A stretch of 58,442 nucleotides of DNA from Ectopseudomonas chengduensis (GCF_900102635.1 NZ_FMZQ01000023.1:1-58442), one strand, 5' to 3'. Shown: positions 24,173 to 31,983, counted from the first letter of the stretch. Translations and numbers: made by a program. Notes: generated by a model not told the origin, from the letters alone.

Positions 24173-24472
24173 ATGATGCACACACACTGGAAAAACCGAC
24201 TTGCGCCTGTCGCACTGGGCCTGGCGTTGATAACTCTGGTCGGCTGCGATGCGGCCGAACAGTCAGCGCAGAAACTCGCGGAGGAGGCGAAGAAGGAAGC
24301 GCAGGCGCTGATCGAGGGGTCGGTCGGCGAAGTGGTCGATGAGGTCAACCGCCAGGTGGACTCTCTGCAGGAGTCCACCAATCGCGCCTTGGGCAAGGAT
24401 GATAAGGAGCAGGACACCGAGGCACAGCAGGAAGATCCCGAGAAACCACTCGAGCAGGGCGTGGAAACCTGA
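24173..24472 (+). CDS. small lipoprotein with charged helical domain
   Basis: 99 residues from ATG 24173, with GGAGAG just upstream. A signal sequence (about 1-24) ends in the lipobox LVGC, placing the lipid on Cys 25. The mature part is almost entirely charged and helical (AQKLAEEAKKEAQALIEG, VDEVNRQVDSLQES), followed by a very acidic tail. No family recognised. It follows the TerC gene on the same strand, but a weak hairpin in the gap leaves co-transcription open. Confidence 0.8.
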   Translation: MMHTHWKNRLAPVALGLALITLVGCDAAEQSAQKLAEEAKKEAQALIEGSVGEVVDEVNRQVDSLQESTNRALGKDDKEQDTEAQQEDPEKPLEQGVET

Positions 24473-24566
24473 TTCCAGGGCAGGATCGGGTAATGAATTG
24501 AGTGTGTGAGAGCGGCAGTTGGCCTCAAAGAACGAGGCCACTGGCGGCTGAAAACCTTCCAACTGC

Positions 24567-25694
24567 TCAGCCCAGCAGGCGCCTTGGGCTGAGTATCGCC
24601 TCGTTAAGGCCGGCTTTTACCAAGTGTTCCGGCAGCGGCTGCCGGCGGATCAGCGCCGCACAGGCCTGGCCCATGGCCGCGCTGGTCTGGATGCCGTAGC
24701 CGCCCTGCGCTGCTACCCAGAAGAAGTCATCCGCGTGAGTGTCGAAGCCGCCGACCAGATCGCCGTCGGCGACGAAGCTGCGCAGGCCGGCCCAGGTATG
24801 CGCCGGGCGGCGAATCTGCAGGGTGGTGTGTGCCTCGATCTGATGGATGCCCAGTGCGATATCCAGCTCTTCCGGTTGCACGTCATGCGGCGCCACCGGG
24901 TCGGCATTGGCCGGTGAGCCCAGCAGCAGGCCGGCATCGGGTTTGAAGTAGAAGGACTCATCCAGGCTCACCAGCGCCGGCCAGGCCTGGCAGTCGACGC
25001 CCGGCGCACCATCAAAGGTGAAGGCCGCACGACGCTTGGGTTGCAGGCCGATGCCCGGCACGCCGGCCAGGCCCGCGATCTCATCGCACCAGGCACCGGC
25101 CGCATTGATCAGCACGGCCGCGCTGTAGCGGTGCCCGGCGCAATCCACCCGCCAGCCGCCAGCGTGGCGCATGATCGACACCACGTCGCGGTTGCAGTGA
25201 ATCTCCCCACCTTGCTGGCGGATGCCACGCAGGTAACCCTGGTGCAGCGCCGCGGTATCGATATCGGCGGCGCTGGGGTCCAGCAGTGCGCCATGCACGA
25301 GCTCACGGCGCAGCACCGGAACCAGCGCGCAGGCCTCGTCAGCGTCGAGCAGACGAGCCTCGGTGACATGCTCGCGGGCTTGCGCGTACTGGCGCTGCAA
25401 CTCGGCGGCATCACCACTGAAATCCACCACCAGCTCGCCGCGCGGCATGAGCAAGGGATGCTCGGCGAAACCGGCTGGCGGGGCATCGTAAAAGGCGCGG
25501 CTGGCGGCCGTCAGCGCGCGGACCTGTGGCGTGCCGTAGGCCACGGTGTAGAGCGCGGCCGAGCGGCCGGTGGCGTGATAACCGGGCTGCGCCTCGCGCT
25601 CGAGCAGCAGCGTCCTGCCGTGGCTGGCGAGGAAGTAGCCGGTGGACGCGCCGGCAATGCCGGCGCCGATGATCAGGTAATCGCAATGCTGCAT
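24567..25694 (-). CDS. dauA: D-arginine dehydrogenase (FAD)
   Basis: 375 residues, closely matching P. aeruginosa DauA throughout. The FAD-binding motif is IIGAGIAGASTGYFLASHG (8-26). Active-site residues known from the P. aeruginosa enzyme are kept at the same numbers: Y53, E87, R222, Y249 and R305. His48 is replaced by leucine (SAALYTVAYG). It oxidises D-arginine and other D-amino acids to imino acids. In P. aeruginosa it lies with dauB and dauR; neither is here. It is the last gene of a minus-strand run starting at the CPVC protein. ATG 25694 was chosen by alignment; a GTG lies five codons earlier. Confidence 0.93.
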   Translation of the reverse strand: MQHCDYLIIGAGIAGASTGYFLASHGRTLLLEREAQPGYHATGRSAALYTVAYGTPQVRALTAASRAFYDAPPAGFAEHPLLMPRGELVVDFSGDAAELQRQYAQAREHVTEARLLDADEACALVPVLRRELVHGALLDPSAADIDTAALHQGYLRGIRQQGGEIHCNRDVVSIMRHAGGWRVDCAGHRYSAAVLINAAGAWCDEIAGLAGVPGIGLQPKRRAAFTFDGAPGVDCQAWPALVSLDESFYFKPDAGLLLGSPANADPVAPHDVQPEELDIALGIHQIEAHTTLQIRRPAHTWAGLRSFVADGDLVGGFDTHADDFFWVAAQGGYGIQTSAAMGQACAALIRRQPLPEHLVKAGLNEAILSPRRLLG

Positions 25695-25726
25695 GCCGCG
25701 TCTATCCACTGTGCAAGGTGATTTCG

Positions 25727-25981
25727 TCAGGGGGAGCTGTCCAGGTACTGCTCGAGAGGCGCAGGGGCGAACAGTGGCTCCCGGCTGATCATGCGCACGC
25801 CGTCAGGGCCAGTTTCCAGTAGACGCCGTTCGCTGTGCGCCACGAGCAGGTCGAGACTGTACCCTGACGCGCTCAGGCTGGCAGCGATTTTCCGGATGGC
25901 CTGCAGTGCCGCAGGCAGATCGGACTCGAAATGGCCAAGCAATTGATCGTCATGGCGGATGGTGAGGCGGAAGATGGGCAT
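25727..25981 (-). CDS. hypothetical protein, 84 residues
   Basis: Starts MPIFRLTIRHDDQLLGHFES and ends EQYLDSSP. Predicted to be a small soluble alpha/beta protein with no cysteines, signal peptide or membrane span. Family not recognised. It lies between the Rof gene (54 bases upstream) and dauA (32 bases downstream), all on the minus strand, which suggests membership of the operon controlled by the MarR regulator at 26983. Confidence 0.7.
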   Translation of the reverse strand: MPIFRLTIRHDDQLLGHFESDLPAALQAIRKIAASLSASGYSLDLLVAHSERRLLETGPDGVRMISREPLFAPAPLEQYLDSSP

Positions 25982-26035
25982 GGGTGATTCATCCTCGGAT
26001 GCAATGCGACCTGGTTTCAGGCAGACGAGAGGCGT

Positions 26036-26314
26036 TCAGACGGCGCAGTAACTGTCAGCCAGCACGATCCTGCCGAAGCTGGCGCCGGTGTTGAGCGGGG
26101 TGATGGCCAGCAACCAATCCAGGCGCAGCTCTTGCTGGTCGGCTTCGCCTTGCACCACCAGAAATTCTTCCTTGCTGGCTGCCGTGCGCGTGGTCAGCGC
26201 CCTTGCCTCGAAGCTCGGACCTTCGAGTCGTTCGATCAGCAAGCGATAGCCATGCATGCAGGCAATTTCCAGGTAGTCGTGCAGGTCGCAGTTCAAGGGG
26301 TGATACGCGTTCAT
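26036..26314 (-). CDS. rof: Rof (YaeO) family Rho-binding antiterminator
   Basis: 92 residues. The start MNAYHPLNCDLHDYLEIAC closely follows the E. coli Rof N-terminus (YQPINCDDYDNLELAC), and the later strand EEFLVVQGEADQQELRLDWL matches its VEYLVVEAAGETRELRLD part. Rof binds the primary RNA site of Rho and blocks termination. It is ten bases downstream of the DUF2024 gene and in line with a thioredoxin-like gene, so Rho inhibition may be induced together with a thiol-related response. That link is inference from context. Confidence 0.85.
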   Translation of the reverse strand: MNAYHPLNCDLHDYLEIACMHGYRLLIERLEGPSFEARALTTRTAASKEEFLVVQGEADQQELRLDWLLAITPLNTGASFGRIVLADSYCAV

Positions 26315-26324
26315 TTCGTCTCTC

Positions 26325-26579
26325 CTAGCAGCCTTGCAGAGGAATGATGAAATAGCCTTTGCTGCTGATGGCCGCAGCGACTTCGGGGTGTGCGGGCTCG
26401 CTGTGGCAGAACTGGCAGCGGCTTTGTTCGATATCGTCGCCTTGCAGGCCGCGTTCGGCCATCCAGTCCTGAGCGAACTGGTTGGCTCGCCCTTGGTCGT
26501 TACCCTCGATCAGTACATCGAAGTGCAGGTAGCGGCCGTCACGCGTGCGTACGTGGGTATCGAAAACATTCACTTTCAT
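26325..26579 (-). CDS. DUF2024 family protein
   Basis: 84 residues: MKVNVFDTHVRTRDGRYLHFDVLIEG, then a C-terminal SRCQFCHSEPAHPEV motif. The N-terminal VxDTxV...DG...HFDVLI pattern is that of DUF2024. The CxxCHSE motif looks suited to a metal or thiol role but no function is established. It lies between the thioredoxin-like gene and rof, all read on the minus strand. Confidence 0.82.
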   Translation of the reverse strand: MKVNVFDTHVRTRDGRYLHFDVLIEGNDQGRANQFAQDWMAERGLQGDDIEQSRCQFCHSEPAHPEVAAAISSKGYFIIPLQGC

Positions 26580-26634
26580 ATCGTTTCTCCTCGCTGGGGA
26601 GCGAGACGCCGCAGGGCGTCTCGCACGCTCTGGG

Positions 26635-26865
26635 TTACTTCAGGTCGTCGATGGAGGCGCCGAAGTTCAGGTGCAGCACCTGGCCGTCGACCACCAGTGC
26701 GGGGACCGACTTGACCCCGGCCTGTTCGGCTTCCGCCACTCGGGTGGCCTGTTCGCCGAGGTGAACGATCTCCACCTTCACCTCCGGAGCCAGCAGGTTC
26801 AACAGGGTCTGTTCGGCCGATACGCAGACGGGGCAACCGGCGTGATAGAAGCGTGCTTGAGTCAT
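26635..26865 (-). CDS. small thioredoxin/glutaredoxin-fold protein with CPVC motif
   Basis: 76 residues from ATG 26865, with AGGAG ten bases upstream. The redox-type motif is C11-P-V-C14 in FYHAGCPVCVSAEQTLL, followed by the fold's cis-proline region VKSVPALVVDGQVLHLN. It is probably a cytoplasmic thiol-disulfide protein; substrate unknown. It is the first gene of the minus-strand run that includes DUF2024, rof, an unknown gene and dauA, and it is divergent from the cysteine-rich MarR regulator. Confidence 0.87.
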   Translation of the reverse strand: MTQARFYHAGCPVCVSAEQTLLNLLAPEVKVEIVHLGEQATRVAEAEQAGVKSVPALVVDGQVLHLNFGASIDDLK

Positions 26866-26889
26866 GGTCAATCTCCTGTTCGTCAATTT

Positions 26890-26906
26890 GGTGTCGAATC
26901 GATACC
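26890..26906. promoter_or_regulatory. candidate operator 1 for the MarR-type regulator
   Basis: GGTGTCGA-A-TCGATACC is a 17-base palindrome with one mismatched pair. It lies 25 bases upstream of the CPVC gene. The half-site GGTATCGA recurs at 26946-26961. Confidence 0.5.
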
Positions 26907-26945
26907 GAATCACAGACTACGCTCAAATCGATCTTTGTCAACATG

Positions 26946-26961
26946 GTATTTAGTCGATACT
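26946..26961. promoter_or_regulatory. candidate operator 2 for the MarR-type regulator
   Basis: GGTATTTAGTCGATAC contains the outer GTAT/ATAC inverted pair and a TCGATAC half-site like operator 1. It lies 21 bases before the MarR start codon, where binding would block its own transcription. The region between the two sites is AT-richer than its surroundings and is the likely divergent promoter. Confidence 0.5.
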
Positions 26962-26982
26962 ATGTTTCGACAGGAGTGATAC

Positions 26983-27549
26983 ATGACCGACACGACTCTC
27001 TTCGATCTGCTCGAAAGACTTTCCAGCCTGACCCGTATCTGGTTTCGCCAGCACCCGCTGCTGGCCGAGTTGCAGCCCATCCAACTCAGTGCGCTGATGT
27101 ACCTGGCGCGCTGCAACCACTATTCGAATACACCGCTGGGGGTGACCGACTACCTCGGCCTGACCAAGGGCACGGTGTCGCAGTCGCTCAAGGCGCTGGA
27201 AGGCAAGGGGTTGATCATCAAGACGCAGGACGCACGCGATAAGCGCAGCGTGCACCTGGCGCTCACCGACCCGGCCTGGGCGTTGCTGCAGGCGCTGCTG
27301 CCGCCGGATTTCCTCGCTGCAGGCGAAGCGCGCCTGGGGGCTCAGGCAGGGCAGTTGAAAACCCTGCTGACCGATCTTCTGCGGGAAATTCAGCGCGACA
27401 CCGATGTGCCGGGCTTCGGTCTCTGTGGGAGCTGCCGTTTTCACCAGCAGGTCGATGGCCAGCCGTTCTGCGGTCTGACCCAGGAGCCGCTGCAGCCAAG
27501 CGATGCCAATTTGATCTGCCGCGAACATCAGCCCCCGGAGGCCGCATGA
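26983..27549 (+). CDS. MarR family regulator with C-terminal cysteine cluster
   Basis: 188 residues. A winged helix (about 30-100) has GVTDYLGLTKGTVSQSLKALEGKGLI and the wing DARDKRSVHLALT, typical of MarR. Beyond the usual length is a tail with C148-x2-C151-x11-C163-x15-C179 and His154 (CGSCRFH), which could bind zinc or an iron-sulfur cluster. It is divergent from a CPVC thiol protein operon, with palindromes between them, so it may be a redox or metal sensor for that operon. It overlaps the MOSC gene by four bases (ATGA). The sensing role is inference. Confidence 0.87.
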   Translation: MTDTTLFDLLERLSSLTRIWFRQHPLLAELQPIQLSALMYLARCNHYSNTPLGVTDYLGLTKGTVSQSLKALEGKGLIIKTQDARDKRSVHLALTDPAWALLQALLPPDFLAAGEARLGAQAGQLKTLLTDLLREIQRDTDVPGFGLCGSCRFHQQVDGQPFCGLTQEPLQPSDANLICREHQPPEAA

Positions 27550-28241
27550 ACAGCCTGCAACTCGATGCATTGCTGACCGGCCGTGCCCAGCCTTTCACCC
27601 GGCCTGGCTCGCGCAGCGGCATTGCCAAGGTGCCACGCCAGGAAGCCCTGGCGGTGACCACGCTGGGGCTGGCCGGAGACGAGCAGGGCGACCTGCGGGT
27701 GCATGGCGGCGTGGAAAAAGCCATTCATCACTATCCGCGCGAACACTACGCCGCCTGGCTGGCCGAGTTGGGCGAGCATCCACTGCTGATGCAACCCGGT
27801 GCTTTCGGCGAAAACTTCAGCACCACGGGCTGGACCGAGGGTGACGTCTGCCTGGGCGACCTCATACGTGCGGGGTCAGCCCTGCTGCAGGTTTCCCAGG
27901 GGCGCATGCCGTGCTGGAAACTGAGTGATCGCTTCGGCGTTGCCAACCTGGCGCTGAGGGTGCAGCAGTCCGGCCGTACCGGTTGGTATTACCGGGTTCT
28001 GCAGGAAGGCGTGGTTGGCGTGGGAGATCGGCTACAGGTGGTGGAGCGCATTCATGCCGATTGGCCGCTCAGCCGTCTTTCGGCGGTGTTGTTCGACAAG
28101 CGCGTGGAGCCCGAGCTGTTGCGTGAATGCCTGGCCCTGCCGCTGGTGCCGTCCTGGCGCAGAACCCTGGAGCGACGCCTGGAAAAAGCCGAGGTCGAGG
28201 ACTGGGCGCCTCGGCTGCAAGGCACAGACATCATTGGGTAG
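27546..28241 (+). CDS. MOSC domain protein (YiiM type)
   Basis: 231 residues. The MOSC core has GLAGDEQGDLRVHGGVEKAIHHYP (YiiM signature), GAFGENFSTTGW, and the conserved cysteine in SQGRMPCWKLSDRFG that can receive sulfur. The C-terminal three-helix part (about 165-231) is also of YiiM type. E. coli YiiM helps reduce N-hydroxylated bases with molybdenum cofactor. It is coupled to the MarR gene by an ATGA overlap and GGAG just upstream, so the regulator controls its own partner. Confidence 0.87.
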   Translation: MNSLQLDALLTGRAQPFTRPGSRSGIAKVPRQEALAVTTLGLAGDEQGDLRVHGGVEKAIHHYPREHYAAWLAELGEHPLLMQPGAFGENFSTTGWTEGDVCLGDLIRAGSALLQVSQGRMPCWKLSDRFGVANLALRVQQSGRTGWYYRVLQEGVVGVGDRLQVVERIHADWPLSRLSAVLFDKRVEPELLRECLALPLVPSWRRTLERRLEKAEVEDWAPRLQGTDIIG

Positions 28242-28359
28242 CGAGCGAAATGCGCAGATGACTGGAACGGCAAACGGATGCGAATGCTTCTACACTGGTT
28301 TCTCTTGTTGATTCCAGGTGGTTCTATACCAAGCGCCTAGCGTTTGCTGTGGGGGCAAG

Positions 28360-29313
28360 ATGAGCAGGTTGATCTGCGCCGACTTCGATGAGTTCGAGGA
28401 GGCCTTGTACGGGGTAGAGGGCCGTTATCTGCTGCGTTCACGGCAGCAGCGCGACTGGCGTTTACGTGTCGTCGAACTCGATGGCGTGGCGCTGATGTTC
28501 GGTCGCGAGGGGGCGGGCACGGTCTACAGTGGCGTCGGCCTGCCGGGCTTCTTCAATATCTTCCTGCCACTGAGCCGGCACGAATGCACGGTACTGGGCG
28601 GCAAGCGCCTTGACCGTCGATTGATCGGCTGGATGGTGCCTGAAGCCATGTTCCACATCGATGCCAGCCAGCCTGCGAGTTGGATGACGGTGGCCATGTC
28701 GTGCGAGCTGGTACTGCGTTGGGCGCAGCAGCATGAAGACGAGTTCGATCTGTCGATTCTTTCCCGCAACCTGGTCTGTGTGGCTCAACAGGATCTGGCG
28801 CCGCTGATATGGCTGGCGCTGCGTCTGTTACGCATCGACCACTGTGCGCCGCAGGACCTGCATGTGCCGGCGGCCGAGCGTGCAGCGCAGGCAGAGTTGA
28901 TGGCGCTGGTGTTTCACAGCCTGTTGCCGGTGACACTGGCTCCGCGAAATCACGCCGGGCATCAGCAGATTCTCCACCGTGCCCTGGAGCTGCTGGAGGT
29001 GACACCGGATGCGCCGCTGCATATGTCCGATCTGTGTCAGGCGTGCAGCACCTCGGAGCGCACATTACGCAATCTGTTCACCCGCTACCTGGGCATGAGC
29101 CCGCACCGCTATCTCATGCAGCATCGTCTTCATGCGATCCGCCGGGCCATTGTGCATGCACAAGCCAATGAGACCCTCACCGAGATCTGTGCGCGTTTCG
29201 GGGTCTGGGATTTCGGTCGCTTCGCAGGTTTGTACCGGCTCTATTTCGGTGAGTTGCCGTCGCAATCACTGCGCAGTCGCCGCGTGCTCGCCGGGCCGCT
29301 CAACCCGCGTTGA
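28360..29313 (+). CDS. AraC family transcriptional regulator
   Basis: About 317 residues from ATG 28360, with GGGGG six bases upstream; the frame also opens earlier at a GTG. The N-terminal half (1-210) is a sensor of unknown ligand. Two helix-turn-helix units close the protein: HMSDLCQACSTSERTLRNLF, then TLTEICARFGVWDFGRFAGLYRLYFGELPSQSLR. The overall plan resembles EutR/OruR-like AraC proteins. It runs tail to tail into a second AraC-type gene, with stops overlapping by 14 bases. Its target is unknown; the enzyme cluster from 29898 is nearest. Confidence 0.88.
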   Translation: MSRLICADFDEFEEALYGVEGRYLLRSRQQRDWRLRVVELDGVALMFGREGAGTVYSGVGLPGFFNIFLPLSRHECTVLGGKRLDRRLIGWMVPEAMFHIDASQPASWMTVAMSCELVLRWAQQHEDEFDLSILSRNLVCVAQQDLAPLIWLALRLLRIDHCAPQDLHVPAAERAAQAELMALVFHSLLPVTLAPRNHAGHQQILHRALELLEVTPDAPLHMSDLCQACSTSERTLRNLFTRYLGMSPHRYLMQHRLHAIRRAIVHAQANETLTEICARFGVWDFGRFAGLYRLYFGELPSQSLRSRRVLAGPLNPR

Positions 29314-29683
29314 GCGGTCGCTGCAAGGTGGTACTGGGATACTCGCCGAAAACTCTGTAGTACTCCGCGGCCATACGTCCGCAGTCGGTATAACCGAAAG
29401 GCTGTGCAATCGCCGCGACGCTGCTCTGTTGCCCATCGGCTATGGCCAGCGCGGCGCGCAGCAGGTGCAGGCGTCGCAGGCGCAGATAACGTGCCGGCGC
29501 CATGCCCAGCGTATGCACGAAGGCGCTGCGCAAGGTCCGTTCACTGACACCTACCATTCGACATAGCTCGGTCAGACGTGGCGTGCGCCCGCCCACCAGC
29601 GGTAAAAGCTCCAGCACCCGCTGCAGCAATTGCTCATGGGAGGCCTGGCGGGCGCGCTGGCGTGGCGTCATTCGCGGTTGCAT
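29300..29683 (-). CDS. stand-alone AraC-type DNA-binding protein (no sensor domain)
   Basis: About 127 residues from ATG 29683 (MQPRMTPRQRARQ); the frame is open 15 codons further. Almost the whole protein is the AraC double helix-turn-helix: LTELCRMVGVSERTLRSAFVHTLGMAPARYL and SVAAIAQPFGYTDCGRMAAEYYRVFGEYPS. The usual N-terminal sensor of about 200 residues is absent. It may be a truncated relic of a larger regulator or a short regulator in its own right. It is divergent from the enzyme operon starting at 29898, with a large inverted repeat between them. Confidence 0.72.
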   Translation of the reverse strand: MQPRMTPRQRARQASHEQLLQRVLELLPLVGGRTPRLTELCRMVGVSERTLRSAFVHTLGMAPARYLRLRRLHLLRAALAIADGQQSSVAAIAQPFGYTDCGRMAAEYYRVFGEYPSTTLQRPLNAG

Positions 29684-29732
29684 GGCGGCGTCCTGGCCGG
29701 GGGGAGCACTCAGGCTGCGCGCGTGCAACGGT

Positions 29733-29794
29733 GCTCGCTACGTAAAACAGGCAAATCGCCGGGCAGTGAGATTTGCCGATTTTACGTAGTGAGC
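29733..29794. promoter_or_regulatory. large inverted repeat in the divergent gap before the lactonase-like gene
   Basis: Arms 29733-29757 and 29770-29794 match in 22 of 25 positions around a 12-base centre; the arms start GCTCGCTACGTAAAA and end with its complement. It sits between the short AraC protein and the 29898 gene, so it may be a paired operator for the divergent transcripts, or a repeat element. The rest of the 29684-29897 gap shows further CACTCACTACGGCGAGC echoes but no gene. Confidence 0.6.
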
Positions 29795-29897
29795 GACCAC
29801 TCACTACGGCGAGCATCGACTCAACGCTCGCCAGTCGCCGTTCGAGCTGACGAGCCTTCAGAAGCGTTCGATGTGGATCGACGCGAGGGGAGGCTAT

Positions 29898-31013
29898 ATG
29901 AGTCCGTCGACGTGCAGCTGGGGCATATGCCTGGTGCTGGCTGGTGCGTTTGCCGCCAGCCAGGCGCCGCCGCTCGGGCCGCAGGTGCTTGAGGTCGAGC
30001 CATTCGTCGAGTTGCCGTCAGGGGTGCGCTACCCCGAAGGCCTGGCAAGCAACCCACGCAACGGCGACATCTACGTCGGCACGTTCGATATGCGCCAGCC
30101 CGCCTCCGAGCGCAACAATCAACTGCTTCGTTACGCAGCCGATGGCCGCCTGCTGGCGCAGCGATCATTCACCGGCATGCCGCTGACCGGGCTGGGCTAT
30201 GCCGACGGCCAGCTCTACATCCTCAATTTCGGTGCCGGCAAGCTGCAACGCATCCTGGCCGACTTCACGGCGGACACCCCGGTGGAAGATGTGCTCGATT
30301 TCCCCCGGCTCGTTCCGCCAGCCCCGGCGGCTCGCATGGTGGACAACCCGGACGGCAGCCAGGACCGGATCGAGTTCGCTGCCAGTGGCATGCCTGCTCC
30401 CAACGGCCTGGTATTCGCCGGCAATGGTGATCTTTATGTGTCCGACTCCTTCCAGGGCGCGCTGTATCGAATCGCTGACGCCACGCACTGCAGACCCTGC
30501 TCGCTTGAGGTGCTGTCGCGTGATCCGCTCCTCGCGACGGCGGGCTTCCTGCCCTTTGGCGCCAATGGACTAGCCCTCGATGATGGCGAGCGCCATCTCT
30601 ATATCAACAACGCGGGTGATGGTCGCCTGTTGCGCATGCCGCTGTCTGGCGGTGAGTTGCAGGTGGTGGCCGAAAGCCTGCCCGGAGCCGATGGTCTGCT
30701 GTTTCACGACGGTCTGCTGTGGCTGCTGGCCAATCAGGTCGACCAGCTTCTGGGAGTCGATGAACAGGGGCTGATCCGTATACGTGCCGGTGGTTTCCGG
30801 GGCCTCAGCGCCAGCGGAGCCCCGTTGGGCTTGCTGTTCCCTGCCAGCAGCGTGGTGCAGGGCGACTGGATGGTGATCAGCAATCTGGCGTTGCCTTTGA
30901 CCCCCGCCGAAGGCGACGAGTGGGAAGAGCAGGTGCGTACCTGGAATCTGGTGCGGCTGCGTCTGCCGCGATCTTCGGCCAAGGGAGGGGCAACTCATGC
31001 CGCAAACCCCTGA
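29898..31013 (+). CDS. exported SMP-30/gluconolactonase-like beta-propeller protein
   Basis: 371 residues from ATG 29898, with GGGGAGG six bases upstream. A signal sequence is likely (about 1-21, ending FAASQA). The rest is built of propeller blades: VRYPEGLASNPRNGDIYVG, PLTGLGYADGQLYILNFG, APNGLVFAGNGDLYVSDSF, GANGLALDDGERHLYINNAG and GADGLLFHDGLLWLLANQ, each like an NHL/SMP-30 repeat with conserved Asn/Asp. A metal-dependent lactonase activity is possible but not shown. It overlaps the following hydrolase gene by 17 bases. Confidence 0.8.
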   Translation: MSPSTCSWGICLVLAGAFAASQAPPLGPQVLEVEPFVELPSGVRYPEGLASNPRNGDIYVGTFDMRQPASERNNQLLRYAADGRLLAQRSFTGMPLTGLGYADGQLYILNFGAGKLQRILADFTADTPVEDVLDFPRLVPPAPAARMVDNPDGSQDRIEFAASGMPAPNGLVFAGNGDLYVSDSFQGALYRIADATHCRPCSLEVLSRDPLLATAGFLPFGANGLALDDGERHLYINNAGDGRLLRMPLSGGELQVVAESLPGADGLLFHDGLLWLLANQVDQLLGVDEQGLIRIRAGGFRGLSASGAPLGLLFPASSVVQGDWMVISNLALPLTPAEGDEWEEQVRTWNLVRLRLPRSSAKGGATHAANP

Positions 31014-31983
31014 ACAACCTTTGAATAACGGACGTCGCCAATTGCTGCTCGGCTCTGCCGCGCTGGCAACGGTGATGTTGTTACCCCTGGGTGGTTGCGT
31101 GCGGGGCGCTGGTCCCGGCACTGCCCATCCGCAAACCGAGAATGGAGGGCGTAGAACCATGGGCACCATCACCACACGCGACGGTACACAAATCTACTAC
31201 AAGGACTGGGGCAGCGGCCCGGTCGTGGTGCTGAGCCATGGCTGGCCACTGAACTCCGATAGCTGGGAGGCGCAGATGATGTTCCTGGCCAGCAACGGCT
31301 ATCGGGTGATCGCTCATGATCGGCGTGGTCATGGACGCTCCGGCCAGCCCTGGAATGGCAATGAAATGAACACCTACGCCGATGATCTGGCTGCACTGCT
31401 CGATCACCTGGATGTGCGTGGCGCTTCGCTGTTCGGTTTTTCCACTGGTGGCGGTGAGGTGGCGCGTTACATCGGCCGGCATGGCACCGCCCGGGTGGCC
31501 AAGGCGGGGCTGATTGCCGCTGTTCCGCCGTTGATGGTGCAGACCGAGGCCAATCCGGGTGGTCTGCCACTCTCGGTATTCGATGGCATCCGCGCGGCAT
31601 CGCTCGCCGATCGTTCGCAGCTGTACCGCGACGTCGCCAGTGGGCCGTTCTTTGGCTACAACCGCCCCGGTGCCAAACCCTCGCAGGGAGTGATCGACGC
31701 GTTCTGGATGCAGGGCATGATGGTGGGTCACAAGAATGCCTATGACTGCATCAAGGCTTTCTCCGAAACCGACTTCAGCGACGACCTGAAGAAGTTCGAT
31801 GTGCCGACGCTGATCCTGCACGGCGATGACGACCAGATCGTGCCCGTGGACGCTGCTGCCAGAGCTTCGGCCAAGTTGGTGCCACACGCCAAGCTGGTCA
31901 TCTACCCCGGAGCGCCTCACGGCATCACCGATACCCACAAGGAACAACTGGGCGCGGACATGCTGGCCTTCCTGCGTAGCTGA
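30997..31983 (+). CDS. alpha/beta hydrolase, non-haem haloperoxidase-like, with export/lipidation signal
   Basis: 328 residues. The N-terminus GRRQLLLGSAALATVMLLPL followed by GGC (Cys34) combines a twin-arginine motif and a lipobox. The hydrolase domain has oxyanion region LSHGWPLNSDSW, nucleophile S149 in FGFSTGGGEVARY, acid ILHGDDDQIVP and histidine APHGIT, as in chloroperoxidase F/bromoperoxidase-type perhydrolases. An internal ATG at 31159 with GGAGGG ten bases before it gives MGTITTRDGTQIYYKDWG, the usual cytoplasmic start, so two forms may be made. Neighbours are a lactonase-like and an isochorismatase-like gene. Confidence 0.86.
   Translation: MPQTPEQPLNNGRRQLLLGSAALATVMLLPLGGCVRGAGPGTAHPQTENGGRRTMGTITTRDGTQIYYKDWGSGPVVVLSHGWPLNSDSWEAQMMFLASNGYRVIAHDRRGHGRSGQPWNGNEMNTYADDLAALLDHLDVRGASLFGFSTGGGEVARYIGRHGTARVAKAGLIAAVPPLMVQTEANPGGLPLSVFDGIRAASLADRSQLYRDVASGPFFGYNRPGAKPSQGVIDAFWMQGMMVGHKNAYDCIKAFSETDFSDDLKKFDVPTLILHGDDDQIVPVDAAARASAKLVPHAKLVIYPGAPHGITDTHKEQLGADMLAFLRS

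Noticed and set aside
24517..24543. GGCCTC/GAGGCC hairpin after the small lipoprotein gene as a terminator
   Set aside because: Short stem with a bulge and no T-run on either strand.
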